A DNA stretch of 64,000 bases from Actinomadura cremea (GTDB lineage Bacteria > Actinomycetota > Actinomycetes > Streptosporangiales > Streptosporangiaceae): assembly GCF_014648495.1 (NCBI RefSeq), contig NZ_BMRF01000004.1:124001-188000 (forward strand). The letters run 5' to 3'. The first letter of the stretch is position 1. Every line of letters begins with the position of its first letter. Both the position numbers and the translations under genes were made by a program. The notes under the pieces were generated by a model. That model worked only from the letters and a program-made list of their open reading frames with translations. It had not been told where the DNA came from and did not search any database. Positions 56,374 through 64,000 of the stretch are shown piece by piece.

Positions 56374-57632
56374 GGCGTGCCGGTCGCGGGGGACAGCTCG
56401 ACGACCGCGCCGTCGCGGCGGGCCCGTTCGGCGGCCCACACGACGCGATGGGAGGCGAGGCTCTCGGCGGCGCCGGTGCCCAGCCGGGACGGATCGCCGG
56501 TGGCCAGCGCCTCGGCGAACGCGTCCGCGAGCGCCTCGTCGCCGCCGCCGTGACCGCCGGTCACGCCCTCGCCGGGCCGCAGCTCCGCCGTCCCGCCGGT
56601 GACGAAGTCGTGGAGCGCGATCCGCGCGCCGTCGCCCTCGATCGACCCGGACGTCCCGAACACGCGGGTCCGCCGCTGGGCCGGGGGAGTGAACGCGGTC
56701 ATCGTGAACACGCCCGTCGCCCCGGACGGGAACTCCATGTTCACGACCTGGTGGTCGACCACGTCGTTGTCGCACGCGTAGACGCAGCGCCCGTACGGGC
56801 CGTCCCGCAGCGCCCGCCGGACGCCCGCCTCGGTGCGGTCGTCGGTGACCGCGCCGAGCGGCCAGCCCTCGCGGCGGGGGTCGCCGAGGCAACCCAGGTA
56901 CAGGCGCGGCGCCGAGTACGCGCAGCCGGGCTCGATCGCGCAGTCGAGGCAGCGGTCGGCGGCGCCCTCGGGACGGTTCTCCGGGCGGAAGTGCGACAGC
57001 CGCCCGAACGACGACACGCGGGACGGCGCCTCGCCCATCACGTGCACGAGCCAGTCGAGGTCGTGGCACGACTTCGTCATGAGCATCGGCCCCGACTCGT
57101 CCTCCCGCCGCCAGTTGCCGCGCACGTACGAGTGCGCGTGGTGCCACCAGCCGACCGGCTCGAGATGCTGCACGCTGAGCGGCGTCCCGATCCGCCCGTC
57201 CGCGACCAGCTCCCGCAGGGCGCGGGTGTAGGCGGTGTAACGCAGGACGTGGCAGACGGCGAGCATCACGCCCGCGCGCTCGACCGCGGCCACGATGCGC
57301 TCCGCCTCGGCCTCCGACGTCGCCATCGGCTTCTCCAGCAGGATGTGGCGGCCCAGCCCGGCGAACCGGATCGCGGGCCCGGCGTGGTCGGCGTCCTGCG
57401 TCGCGATGATCACGCCGTCCGCGACGCCGCCGGCGTCCGCCAGCTCCCGCCAGCCGGGGAAGGCGCGCTCCGGCGGGATGCCGTGCTCGGCGGCGAACCG
57501 CTCCCGCCGGACGGGATCGGGTTCGGCCACCGCGACGATCCGGGCCCGTCCGGAACGCCGGATCCGGGTCGCGTACCCCGCGCCCCGCAGACCGGCTCCG
57601 GCCACCGCGATCGTCGGGCCCCTCTGGTCCAT
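56370..57632 (-). CDS. Gfo/Idh/MocA family oxidoreductase
   Basis: 420 residues. NAD(P)-binding GAGLRGAGYATRI at the N-terminus, EKPMA (with Lys of the EKP motif) after strand 6, and a C-terminal alpha/beta domain with KSCHDLDWLVHVMG. A cysteine-rich insert RCLDCAIEPGCAYSA (four Cys within 15 residues) is present in one branch of the family. It oxidises or epimerises a sugar or inositol. ATG at 57632 with GGAGGG 7 bases upstream is preferred over the GTG two codons earlier. First gene of the operon, divergent from the ROK gene. Confidence 0.92.
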   Translation of the reverse strand: MDQRGPTIAVAGAGLRGAGYATRIRRSGRARIVAVAEPDPVRRERFAAEHGIPPERAFPGWRELADAGGVADGVIIATQDADHAGPAIRFAGLGRHILLEKPMATSEAEAERIVAAVERAGVMLAVCHVLRYTAYTRALRELVADGRIGTPLSVQHLEPVGWWHHAHSYVRGNWRREDESGPMLMTKSCHDLDWLVHVMGEAPSRVSSFGRLSHFRPENRPEGAADRCLDCAIEPGCAYSAPRLYLGCLGDPRREGWPLGAVTDDRTEAGVRRALRDGPYGRCVYACDNDVVDHQVVNMEFPSGATGVFTMTAFTPPAQRRTRVFGTSGSIEGDGARIALHDFVTGGTAELRPGEGVTGGHGGGDEALADAFAEALATGDPSRLGTGAAESLASHRVVWAAERARRDGAVVELSPATGTP

Positions 57633-57674
57633 CGTCACGCCCTCCGAGCTGGGTATCCTCGACCCGCCGCCACC

Positions 57675-57712
57675 CGACCGGCATTACGCAAACGTCTTTC
57701 ATAAGCTCGTCC
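57675..57712. promoter_or_regulatory. AT-rich divergent promoter/operator between sugar operon and ROK gene
   Basis: Within 107 bases separating the two genes, a stretch with ATTACGCAAACGTCTTTCAT stands out by its AT content. It is the likely binding site of the ROK repressor, whose family favours AT-rich operators. Confidence 0.4.
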
Positions 57713-57739
57713 GTCCGCCGACCGCTGTCAAGAGGTTCC

Positions 57740-58801
57740 GTGACCCGACCGTCCCCGCACGGAGCAGATCCCTCGGTGCTGCGCCGCCTCAACTCCGCCG
57801 CGACCCTCCGCGCCCTCCGCGCCGGCGGCGAGTTCACGCTGTCCGCCCTCGCCGAACGCGTCGGGGTGTCGCGCCCCACCGCCGAGGGCGTCCTCGGCGA
57901 GCTGACCGCCCGCGGCCTCGTCACCGAGGTCGCGCCCCGGCACGGCGCCGGGCTCGGCCGGCCCGCCCGCCGCTACCGCTTCCGCGCCGAGGCCGGGCAT
58001 GTCCTCGGCATCGAGATCGACGCGCACCGCGTCCGCCTCCTGGTCGCCGACCTCGCCGGCGGCGTCGCCGGCGGCCACCGCGCCGGCCTCCCCACCACCG
58101 CCCCGCCCGCCGAACGGATCGCGGCCGTCCGCGCCGCCGTCAAGACCTGCCTCGCCGCCGCCCGCGTCGAACGCCGGTCGCTGCGCGCCGTCGCCGCCGG
58201 AACCCCCGGCGTCGTCGACCCCGGCGGCACCGTCGCGTCCTGCACCGTCGTCCCCGGCTGGGAGGGCGTCCCCCTCGCCCGCACGCTCGCCCGCTCCTTC
58301 TCCTGCCCCGTCCTGGTCGAGAACGACGCCAACCTCGCCGCGCTCGCCGAACGCTGGCGCGGCGCCGCCCGCGACGCCGACGACGTCGTCTGCGTCCACG
58401 CCGGCCTGCACACCGGCATGGGCGTCCTGATCGGCGGCCGCCTGCACCGCGGCCGCCGCGGCGCCGCCGGCGAGATCGGCATGCTCCCCGAACTCGGCCT
58501 GCGCGACACCGCCGCCGCCCTCGCCGCCGAACCCGCCGGACGCCTCGCCGCCCGGATGGCCCGCGGCGTCGCCGCGATGGCCCTCGCCCTCGACCCCGAG
58601 ATGATCGTCGTCGGCGGCCCGCTCGTCCGCCCCGGCGACCCCCTCGTCGCCGAACTCGCCCGCCGCGTCCGTCCGCTCTGCCTCGGCGCCGTCCGCATCG
58701 AGGAGTCCCCGCTCGGCGACGAGTCGGTGAGCCTCGGCGCCGTCCGCCTCGCCCTCGACCGCGTCGACGAGGACCTGTTCTCCCTCGACCCGGCGCGTTG
58801 A
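57740..58801 (+). CDS. ROK family transcriptional regulator
   Basis: 353 residues. An N-terminal winged helix (LRRLNSAATLRALRAGGEFTLSALAERVGVSRPTAEGVLGELTARGLV) is joined to a ROK sugar-kinase-like domain: AAGTPGVVDPGG, VENDANLAALAE and GEIGMLPELG. The ROK zinc motif (CxCxxxGCxE) is missing, as in many regulators without kinase activity. It presumably represses the divergent Gfo/Idh-SBP operon until a sugar binds. GTG start with AGAGG upstream. Confidence 0.92.
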   Translation: MTRPSPHGADPSVLRRLNSAATLRALRAGGEFTLSALAERVGVSRPTAEGVLGELTARGLVTEVAPRHGAGLGRPARRYRFRAEAGHVLGIEIDAHRVRLLVADLAGGVAGGHRAGLPTTAPPAERIAAVRAAVKTCLAAARVERRSLRAVAAGTPGVVDPGGTVASCTVVPGWEGVPLARTLARSFSCPVLVENDANLAALAERWRGAARDADDVVCVHAGLHTGMGVLIGGRLHRGRRGAAGEIGMLPELGLRDTAAALAAEPAGRLAARMARGVAAMALALDPEMIVVGGPLVRPGDPLVAELARRVRPLCLGAVRIEESPLGDESVSLGAVRLALDRVDEDLFSLDPAR

Positions 58802-58895
58802 CCGGACGCCCCCGGCCCGTACCGGCCATCATGGGAACGCGATGTCGGTGGGGGCCGGTAGCGTCCCCCGCACACGACCGATGGAGGGGAGCCCC

Positions 58896-59189
58896 GTGAG
58901 CGCCATGCCGGCCGAACCCCCGCGCCACCGCGGGCGGGTGCACCGCATCCCGCGCACCGTCGACGGCATCAGCGCGTGGCTCTCCCGCGACAAGCGCGCC
59001 GCGTTCCTCGCCGAGATCCGGGACGCCCGGGGCCGCGAGCTCGACGACCTCCTGTCCGGCTGGTACGCCGAGGCGATGCTCGACCAGCTCCCCGACCGCG
59101 AGCGGCGCCGCGCCCGCGCCCTCGACCGGCGGGGCGCCGTCGCCCTCGACGACATCGCCGCCCGGCGCGGTCCCCGCCCCCGCGGGTGA
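58896..59189 (+). CDS. small protein, possible antitoxin (DUF6247-like)
   Basis: 97 residues from the GTG at 58896 (GGAGGGG 6 bases upstream; a TAGCGT -10-like box at 58859-58864). Helical: TVDGISAWLSRDKRAAFLAEIRDARGRELDDLLSGWYAEAMLDQLPD, which resembles DUF6247 proteins. The tail is basic and Pro-rich. The next gene starts on its stop codon (GTGA). Short size, overlap, and a RelE-like partner suggest an antitoxin-toxin order, but the match is by pattern only. Confidence 0.6.
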   Translation: MSAMPAEPPRHRGRVHRIPRTVDGISAWLSRDKRAAFLAEIRDARGRELDDLLSGWYAEAMLDQLPDRERRRARALDRRGAVALDDIAARRGPRPRG

Positions 59190-59473
59190 CCACCGCCAAG
59201 ACCGGCTGGACCGTCTACTGCTCCGAGGTGGCGGCCGACGTGCTCGAATCCGTGCCGCCGCCCGCCCGGGACGACCTGATCGACTTCCTGTGCGACCTCG
59301 CCCGGCACGGCGGCCCCGCCGTCGACGCCGGCCTCCCGCCGCCCGGCCGCCCCCTCGACGGCGTCGGCGTCCACTACACCCACACCGCCCCCGGCACGGC
59401 CGCCTGCATCGAGTACCTCGTCCTCGCGGACATCAAGGAGTTCTACGTGGCCGACATGGTCTGGGCCGGCTGA
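59186..59473 (+). CDS. small protein, possible RelE-like toxin
   Basis: 95 residues. TTAKTGWTVYCSEVAADVLESVPPPARDDLIDFLCDLARHGG, then a beta-rich end CIEYLVLADIKEFYVADMVWAG. Helix-helix-then-strands order and the final strand pair recall the ParE/RelE fold, yet no catalytic set typical of RelE is evident. GTG start overlaps the stop of the upstream gene by 4 bases, so the two are made together. Treat as a putative toxin only. Confidence 0.55.
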   Translation: MTTAKTGWTVYCSEVAADVLESVPPPARDDLIDFLCDLARHGGPAVDAGLPPPGRPLDGVGVHYTHTAPGTAACIEYLVLADIKEFYVADMVWAG

Positions 59474-59476
59474 CGC

Positions 59477-60586
59477 TCAGGCGGTGAGCGGGGGCGCGAA
59501 GGGCCAGGGCTCGGCGAGGAGGGCGTCGGTCGCGGCGACGGCGGCGGCCAGGCGCTCCTCGTGGGGGCCGGTGACCGCGAGGTGGGGGAGGCCGCGCCGC
59601 TCCAGCTCCTCCCGGAACCGGTTCGCCATCCACGTCCGGACCGACTCCCCGTCGCGCCAGCCGTCCTGCTCGAACGGGACGCCGTCCGGGTCGGTGACGA
59701 TCCACAGGTGGTGCGGGACGCGCGCGTGGACGGCCTCGACGTCGGGGGCCGGGGCGCCGAGGTAGCGCTCGTGCCACACGGCGGTCGCGAACGCGTCGGT
59801 GTCGCAGACGAGGAGCGGCGAGCCCGAACGGGCGGCGGCGTCCTCCAGGGCCGCGTGGCGTTCGGCGATCCGGGTGAACTCGGCGGACTCCCAGACGAGG
59901 TCGTCCAGCCAGAGGGACGCGTCGTCGGCGGCGCGGCGGGCGGCGGCGAGCTTCTCCTCCGTGTAGGTGCGGCCGTACTCGGGGACCCAGCGGGTCGACG
60001 ACCAGACGCCGCCGCGTTCGGCATAGTGCGCGGCCAGCGCGCGCGCCAGCGTGGTGGTGCCCGTCGACTCGGCGCCGACCACGACGACGCGGCGGGCCAG
60101 GTACGCGCGGACGGGCGGCGACAGCCACTCCCAGTTCGCCGCCGGATCCTCGCGGACGGCCGTGCCGCTGACGGGGAAGCGCTCGCGGGGCGGGTCCACC
60201 GGCACGTGGGCGGCGGAGAACCGGGCGGCGAGCTCGGCACCGTAGGGCTCGGAGCTGAACACCGCGTCGACCGGCGGCACGTTGACGCCGAGCCCGGAGC
60301 GGAGCGCGAGCCCGGCGCGGAACGCGGCGACGTGCGCCGACCAGATCTCGTCGGACCCGTAGTCGATCTCGGCGTCGTCCACCACCGGGACGACCTCGAC
60401 GTTCGGCTGCCGGTGCGCCTCGCGCAGCCACGCCGTCCGCAGGGCGAGCGGGACGCTCTCGACGCTGGACGCCGCGACGACCACGCTCACCCGGACGCAC
60501 GCCGCGGCGGCCGTGTCGATCAGATGGTGGTGCCCGGCGTGCGGCGGGTAGAACTTGCCGATGACGAGGCCGTGCTCGTACGTCAT
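59477..60586 (-). CDS. nadR: NadR-like bifunctional NMN adenylyltransferase / ribosylnicotinamide kinase
   Basis: 369 residues. Domain 1 (1-160) is a nucleotidyltransferase with GKFYPPHAGHHHLI (HxGH at 16-19) and the second signature FPVSGTAVRED, forming NAD from NMN and ATP. Domain 2 (165-369) is an AAA-type kinase with a P-loop-like VVGAESTGTTTLA (170-181), in which the usual Lys is Thr. It would phosphorylate nicotinamide riboside. No helix-turn-helix domain is present, so it is not the enteric repressor form. Overlaps pnuC (ATGA), linking uptake with phosphorylation of nicotinamide riboside. Confidence 0.92.
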   Translation of the reverse strand: MTYEHGLVIGKFYPPHAGHHHLIDTAAAACVRVSVVVAASSVESVPLALRTAWLREAHRQPNVEVVPVVDDAEIDYGSDEIWSAHVAAFRAGLALRSGLGVNVPPVDAVFSSEPYGAELAARFSAAHVPVDPPRERFPVSGTAVREDPAANWEWLSPPVRAYLARRVVVVGAESTGTTTLARALAAHYAERGGVWSSTRWVPEYGRTYTEEKLAAARRAADDASLWLDDLVWESAEFTRIAERHAALEDAAARSGSPLLVCDTDAFATAVWHERYLGAPAPDVEAVHARVPHHLWIVTDPDGVPFEQDGWRDGESVRTWMANRFREELERRGLPHLAVTGPHEERLAAAVAATDALLAEPWPFAPPLTA

Positions 60587-61239
60587 GCGGCCGCCGGGAC
60601 GGTCTCGGCGCCCCCGCCCGCGCGCCGCCAGTCGCGGTACCAGGTGGTGAGCCCGAGGACGCAGAGCGACAGGAAGAGGACGTACAGGGCGCTCGTCAGC
60701 TTCAGGTCCTTGTGGAAGTACAGCGGGATGTACACCAGGTCGGCGGTGATCCAGATCCACCACGACTCCAGCAGCTTGCGCGACTGGCCGTAGATCGCCA
60801 TCAGCGACAGGGCGGTCGTCAGCGCGTCCCAGAACGGGACGGTCGAGTCGGTGAACGTCGCGAGCAGCCAGGTGATCGCGGCGGTGCCGGCCGCGCCGGC
60901 GGCGAGCAGCGCCGCCCACTCGGCCCCGGTCGTGCGGCGGACGGGCAGGTCGTCGCGCCCCTCGCCGCCGTACAGCCACACCCACCAGCCGTACGCCTGC
61001 AACCCGATGTAGACGATCTGCAGCCCGGCGTCGGCGTAGAGCCCGCCGTCGAGGAACACCAGCCCGAGCAGCATGACGTTGGCGATGCCGATCGGCCAGT
61101 TGAGGATGTTCTGCCGGACGACGAGCCATACGTTGACCGCGCCCGTCGCGAAGCCGAGCAGCTCGGCCCACGTGGTGGGGACCGTGCCGAGGTGGAAGGC
61201 CGGATCGAGCAGCGGCCCCAGTGGAACGTTCACCGACAT
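60583..61239 (-). CDS. pnuC: nicotinamide riboside transporter PnuC
   Basis: 218 residues, seven hydrophobic helices. PnuC motifs: NILNWPIGIANVMLLGLVFLDGGLYADAGLQIVYIGLQAYGWW and SWWIWITADLVYIPLYFHKDLKLTSALYVLFL, with the aromatic residues that stack on the nicotinamide ring. It takes up nicotinamide riboside by facilitated diffusion trapped by the NadR kinase. ATG at 61239; a leaderless start is possible (GAAGAT 7 bases upstream on its strand). Separated from the upstream E2 gene by a hairpin. Confidence 0.95.
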   Translation of the reverse strand: MSVNVPLGPLLDPAFHLGTVPTTWAELLGFATGAVNVWLVVRQNILNWPIGIANVMLLGLVFLDGGLYADAGLQIVYIGLQAYGWWVWLYGGEGRDDLPVRRTTGAEWAALLAAGAAGTAAITWLLATFTDSTVPFWDALTTALSLMAIYGQSRKLLESWWIWITADLVYIPLYFHKDLKLTSALYVLFLSLCVLGLTTWYRDWRRAGGGAETVPAAA

Positions 61240-61272
61240 GACGGCGATCTTCGCATATCAGCGCCGCCCCGA

Positions 61273-61298
61273 TCCCGCCCGGGAGGCACCGGGCGGGA
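61273..61298 (-). terminator. hairpin after E2 gene
   Basis: 10-bp stem (TCCCGCCCGG / CCGGGCGGGA) with a 6-base loop, 17 bases beyond the E2 stop. No T tract. Confidence 0.55.
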
Positions 61299-61314
61299 GC
61301 GGGACGCGGCGACG

Positions 61315-62631
61315 TCAGGCCACGATGAGCAGCGGGTTCTCCAGCAGCTCGGCGAGCCGCGCCAGGAACGCGGCGGCCGTCGCGCCGTCGCACGCCCGGT
61401 GGTCCACCGACAGCGTCACCGCCATCCGCTTGCCCGGGACGACCTGGCCGTCCCGCACCACCGGCTCGTCCCGGACGGCGCCCACGGCGAGGATCGCGGC
61501 CTCCGGCGGGTTGATCACCGCGGAGAACGAGTCGACGCCGAACATGCCGAGGTTGCTGACGCTGAACGTCCCCCCGCTCATGTCGTTCGCCGACAGCTTG
61601 CCGTCGCGCGCCCGTCCGGCCAGCTCGCGGGTCTCGCGGCCGATCTCCGAGGGGCTCTTGCGGTCGGCGTCCCGCACGACCGGGACGAGCAGGCCGTCCT
61701 CGACCGCGACCGCGACGCCCACGTTCACCCGCTTGTGGAAGAGGAGGTTCTCCTCGGTGTAGGACACGTTGACCGCCGGGTGCTCCCGCAGCGCCGTCGC
61801 GACCGCCTTGACGACCAGGTCGTTCACGCTGACCTTGGCCGGGGCGAGCGCCTCGTTGACCTTCCCGCGGAACGCGACGAGGGCCTCGGCGTCCACCTCG
61901 CGGTTCAGGTAGAAGTGCGGAGCGTTCTGCTTGCTCTCGGTGAGCCGCCGGGCCGCGACCTTCCGGAACCGGTTCAGCGGCACGGCCTCGACGTCCGGGT
62001 CGTCCGCCCGGGACGCGGCCGCGGGCGCGGCGGGCGCGGACGGCGCGGGGGCCGGAGCCGCGGCGGCGGGCGCCGGCTGCGCGGCACCGCCGGACCGGAC
62101 CGCGGCCTCGATGTCGGCCCGGACGATCCGTCCACCGGGGCCCGAACCGGACAGTTCGGCGAGGTCGATGCCGTGGTCGCGAGCCAGCCGGCGCGCGAGC
62201 GGCGACGCCGGCGGGCGGGACGCGCCCGTCCGCTGCTGCGCCGGGGCCGGAGCCGCCGGCTTCGCCTCCGCCGGCTTCGCCTCCGCCGCCGGCTCGGGCG
62301 CCGGCTCGGGCGCCGGCTCCGCAGCCGCCTCGGCCTTCGGAGCGGCCTCGGGCTCCGGCGCGGCGGCGGGCGCCGGGGCCGCGCCGGACGACGCGCCCTT
62401 CGGCGCGACCACGGCGATCGGCGCGCCGATCGCCGCCGTCTCACCCTCGCCGACCAGGATCTTCTCGAGCACGCCGGCCTCGTACGCCTCGTACTCCATG
62501 ACCGCCTTGTCGGTCTCGATGTCCACGAGGACGTCGCCGACCGCGACCTCGTCCCCCGGCTGCTTCTGCCAGGAGCTGATGACGCCCTCCTCCATCGTGT
62601 CGGAGAGGCGGGGCATGAGGATCTCGGTCAT
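61315..62631 (-). CDS. dihydrolipoamide acyltransferase (E2) of 2-oxo acid dehydrogenase
   Basis: 438 residues. One lipoyl domain with DIETDKAVMEYEA (lipoyl Lys42), an Ala/Pro/Glu-rich hinge (80-130), a peripheral subunit-binding domain (ASPLARRLARDHGIDLAELSGSGPGGRIVRADIEAA), a second hinge, and a catalytic domain ending with DHRACDGATAAAFL, whose His/Asp carry out acyl transfer. The E1 arrangement (split alpha and beta) marks a pyruvate or branched-chain complex rather than 2-oxoglutarate. ATGA overlap with the E1beta gene. Confidence 0.94.
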   Translation of the reverse strand: MTEILMPRLSDTMEEGVISSWQKQPGDEVAVGDVLVDIETDKAVMEYEAYEAGVLEKILVGEGETAAIGAPIAVVAPKGASSGAAPAPAAAPEPEAAPKAEAAAEPAPEPAPEPAAEAKPAEAKPAAPAPAQQRTGASRPPASPLARRLARDHGIDLAELSGSGPGGRIVRADIEAAVRSGGAAQPAPAAAAPAPAPSAPAAPAAASRADDPDVEAVPLNRFRKVAARRLTESKQNAPHFYLNREVDAEALVAFRGKVNEALAPAKVSVNDLVVKAVATALREHPAVNVSYTEENLLFHKRVNVGVAVAVEDGLLVPVVRDADRKSPSEIGRETRELAGRARDGKLSANDMSGGTFSVSNLGMFGVDSFSAVINPPEAAILAVGAVRDEPVVRDGQVVPGKRMAVTLSVDHRACDGATAAAFLARLAELLENPLLIVA

Positions 62632-63644
62632 GAGGCGGTCTCCAGGGCGAGCCGGCCGGTCGCGCGGAGGGTGTCGCGGGCGGCGGTGAGCAGGGACTCG
62701 GCGGACGGCAGCGCCGCCGACTCCAGGGACTTGGCGTAGGGGAGCGGCACCTCGGCCATCGCGACGCGCCGCACCGGCGCGTCCAGCCAGTCGAAGGCGC
62801 CCTCCTGGATGGTGGCGGCGATCTCGGCGCCGATGCCGTAGGTCAGCCAGTCGTCCTCGGCGACGACGGCGCAGCCCGTCCTGCGGACCGACTCCACGAT
62901 CGTCTGCCGGTCCAGCGGGCGCAGGCTGCGCAGGTCGACGACCTCGGCGGAGATCCCCTCGGCGGCGAGGGTCTCGGCGACCTCGGCGGCGACGCGCGCC
63001 ATCCGCGAGTACCCGATCAGCGTGATGTCGGTGCCGGAACGGGTGACGGCGGCGCGGCCGATCTGGGCGGGCTCGATGTCGGCGACCTCGGCGGGCAGCT
63101 CGCCCTTGGTGTTGTAGAGGGCGAGGTTCTCCAGGAACAGCACCGGGTCGTCGTCGCGGATCGCGGCCTTGAGCATCGCGGACGCCTCGGCGGGCGTGCT
63201 CGGCGCCACGACCTTCAGGCCCGGGATGAACGAGTAGAACAGCTCGACGTTCTGCGAGTGGGTGGCGCCGAGCTGCTGCCCGCCGCCGCCCGGCGTCCGG
63301 ATGACCATCGGGACGCTGGCCTGCCCGCCGAACATCCCGTAGATCTTCGCGGCGTGGTTGACGATCTGGTCGAGCGCCAGCAGCGAGAAGTTGATCGTCA
63401 TGACCTCCACGACCGGGCGCAGGCCCAGCATGGCGGCGCCGATCGCGGCGCCGACGAAGCCCTCCTCGGCGATCGGGGTGTCGCGCACCCGGCGCGGCCC
63501 GAACTCTTTCAGCAGCCCTTCGGTGATCTTGTACGAGCCCTCGAAGAGCCCGATCTCCTCGCCCATGAGGAAGACGTCGTCGTCCCGGATCATCTCGGCG
63601 CGGAGGGTGTCCCGGAGGGCCTGGCGGTAGGTGACGGTTGCCAT
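62628..63644 (-). CDS. 2-oxo acid dehydrogenase E1 beta subunit
   Basis: 338 residues, the usual length. Transketolase-like pyrimidine domain with GEEIGLFEGSYKITEGLLKEFGPRRVRDTPIAEEGFVGAAIGAAMLGLRPVVE; the Glu of EEGF contacts thiamine diphosphate. The C-terminal domain has LIGYSRMARVAAEVAETL and EVVDLRSLRPLD. The FGGQASVPMVIRTPGGGGQQLGATHSQ stretch is typical of pyruvate dehydrogenase beta chains. 10 bases after the E1alpha stop, overlapping the E2 start. Confidence 0.95.
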   Translation of the reverse strand: MATVTYRQALRDTLRAEMIRDDDVFLMGEEIGLFEGSYKITEGLLKEFGPRRVRDTPIAEEGFVGAAIGAAMLGLRPVVEVMTINFSLLALDQIVNHAAKIYGMFGGQASVPMVIRTPGGGGQQLGATHSQNVELFYSFIPGLKVVAPSTPAEASAMLKAAIRDDDPVLFLENLALYNTKGELPAEVADIEPAQIGRAAVTRSGTDITLIGYSRMARVAAEVAETLAAEGISAEVVDLRSLRPLDRQTIVESVRRTGCAVVAEDDWLTYGIGAEIAATIQEGAFDWLDAPVRRVAMAEVPLPYAKSLESAALPSAESLLTAARDTLRATGRLALETAS

Positions 63645-63654
63645 GGTCGGCTCC

Positions 63655-64000
63655 TCAGGAACTGAATACGGGGTCCGCGGGCATGCGGCGCAGCTCGCCC
63701 GGGACCGGGGTGGCGTAGGTGTAGTCGAAGAGCGTGGAGACGTCGGGCGCCGGGCTCCGGTCGGCGAACGCCGCCGCGGCGTCGACCTCGGCGGTGACCT
63801 CGGCGTCCAGCGCGTCGCGCGCGTCGTGGGGCAGGATCCCCTGGTCGGCCAGGTCCAGCGCCATGCGGGCCAGCGGGTCGGCGGCCTTGAGGGCCTCCTT
63901 CTCCTCCTTGGAGCGGTAGCGGGCCGGGTCGACGACCGAGTGGCCCTTCAGCCGGGGGCTCATGGTCTCCAGCAGGTACGGGCGGCTCTGCGCGCGGGCC
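63655..64000 (-). CDS. 2-oxo acid dehydrogenase E1 alpha subunit, C-terminal part
   Basis: The frame is open to the right edge; only the last 114 codons are present. RPYLLETMSPRLKGHSVVDPARYRSKEE is the phosphorylation-loop region of pyruvate dehydrogenase E1 alpha. The rest is helical (LADQGILPHDARDALDAEVTAEVDAAAAFADRSP) and ends with LFDYTYAT. Thiamine-binding residues lie outside the window. First gene of the E1alpha-E1beta-E2 order. Confidence 0.93.
   Translation of the reverse strand, partial: ARAQSRPYLLETMSPRLKGHSVVDPARYRSKEEKEALKAADPLARMALDLADQGILPHDARDALDAEVTAEVDAAAAFADRSPAPDVSTLFDYTYATPVPGELRRMPADPVFSS

Noticed and set aside
61240-61316. Riboswitch upstream of pnuC
   Set aside because: The gap is only 75 bases and contains a simple GC hairpin that fits the end of the E2 transcript; no NAD- or NR-riboswitch core was recognised.

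Overview
This window is high-GC DNA with frequent GTG starts, 4-base ATGA/GTGA gene overlaps, mycothiol-era actinobacterial families (DUF4193, DUF3710, DUF3159, DUF4235, DUF3152) and several leaderless genes with a TANNNT box 6-8 bases before the start codon. All of this points to a filamentous actinobacterium, most likely Streptosporangiales/Thermomonosporaceae (Actinomadura-like). The genus is inference; no rRNA is present to settle it.

Region 1 (1-5.8 kb): the 3' end of a sensor histidine kinase, then two tandem paralogous membrane Ser/Thr kinases on the minus strand. One of them carries an entire extracellular solute-binding (SBP_bac_5) module. Region 2 (5.8-26.8 kb): a scattered version of the conserved actinobacterial block DUF4193 / dut-DUF3710 / OB-fold-DUF3159 / trkA-trkA / APC permease / TRAM RNA methyltransferase. 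It is interrupted by valS, a PF10118 hydrolase and a cytochrome P450 facing each other, a PIG-L deacetylase and a 1410-residue HEAT-repeat protein sharing one divergent promoter, and a decayed TnpB transposon gene.

Region 3 (26.8-31 kb): Eis-like GNAT, a TetR/FAD-monooxygenase pair, and a DUF1906 glycoside-hydrolase-like protein. Region 4 (31-38 kb): small secreted proteins, a coupled MoxR-DUF58-VWA cassette, an HtrA-type membrane protease and a two-component system, together a plausible envelope-maintenance locus. Region 5 (38-45.7 kb): F420-type oxidoreductase, bacterial PARG-like protein, DUF3152 protease-like protein, the Hen1-Pnkp RNA repair pair, and a zinc-ribbon protein with its own intrinsic terminator.

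Region 6 (45.8-52.5 kb): DinB, MFS (apparently CTG-started) and APH operon, an MBL protein, an Lrp regulator divergent from an MFS gene, then an unusual RNA locus: a promoter, a 20-codon ORF, a strong intrinsic terminator and three tandem tRNA folds (Ser-GCT, CAT, His-GTG), each with a helix mismatch. Region 7 (52.5-64 kb): GH3 beta-glucosidase, a patch of decayed genes, an orphan sugar-binding lipoprotein with a Gfo/Idh oxidoreductase divergent from a ROK repressor, a possible toxin-antitoxin-like pair, nadR-pnuC (NAD salvage), and the branched-chain/pyruvate dehydrogenase-type E1alpha-E1beta-E2 operon running off the right edge.
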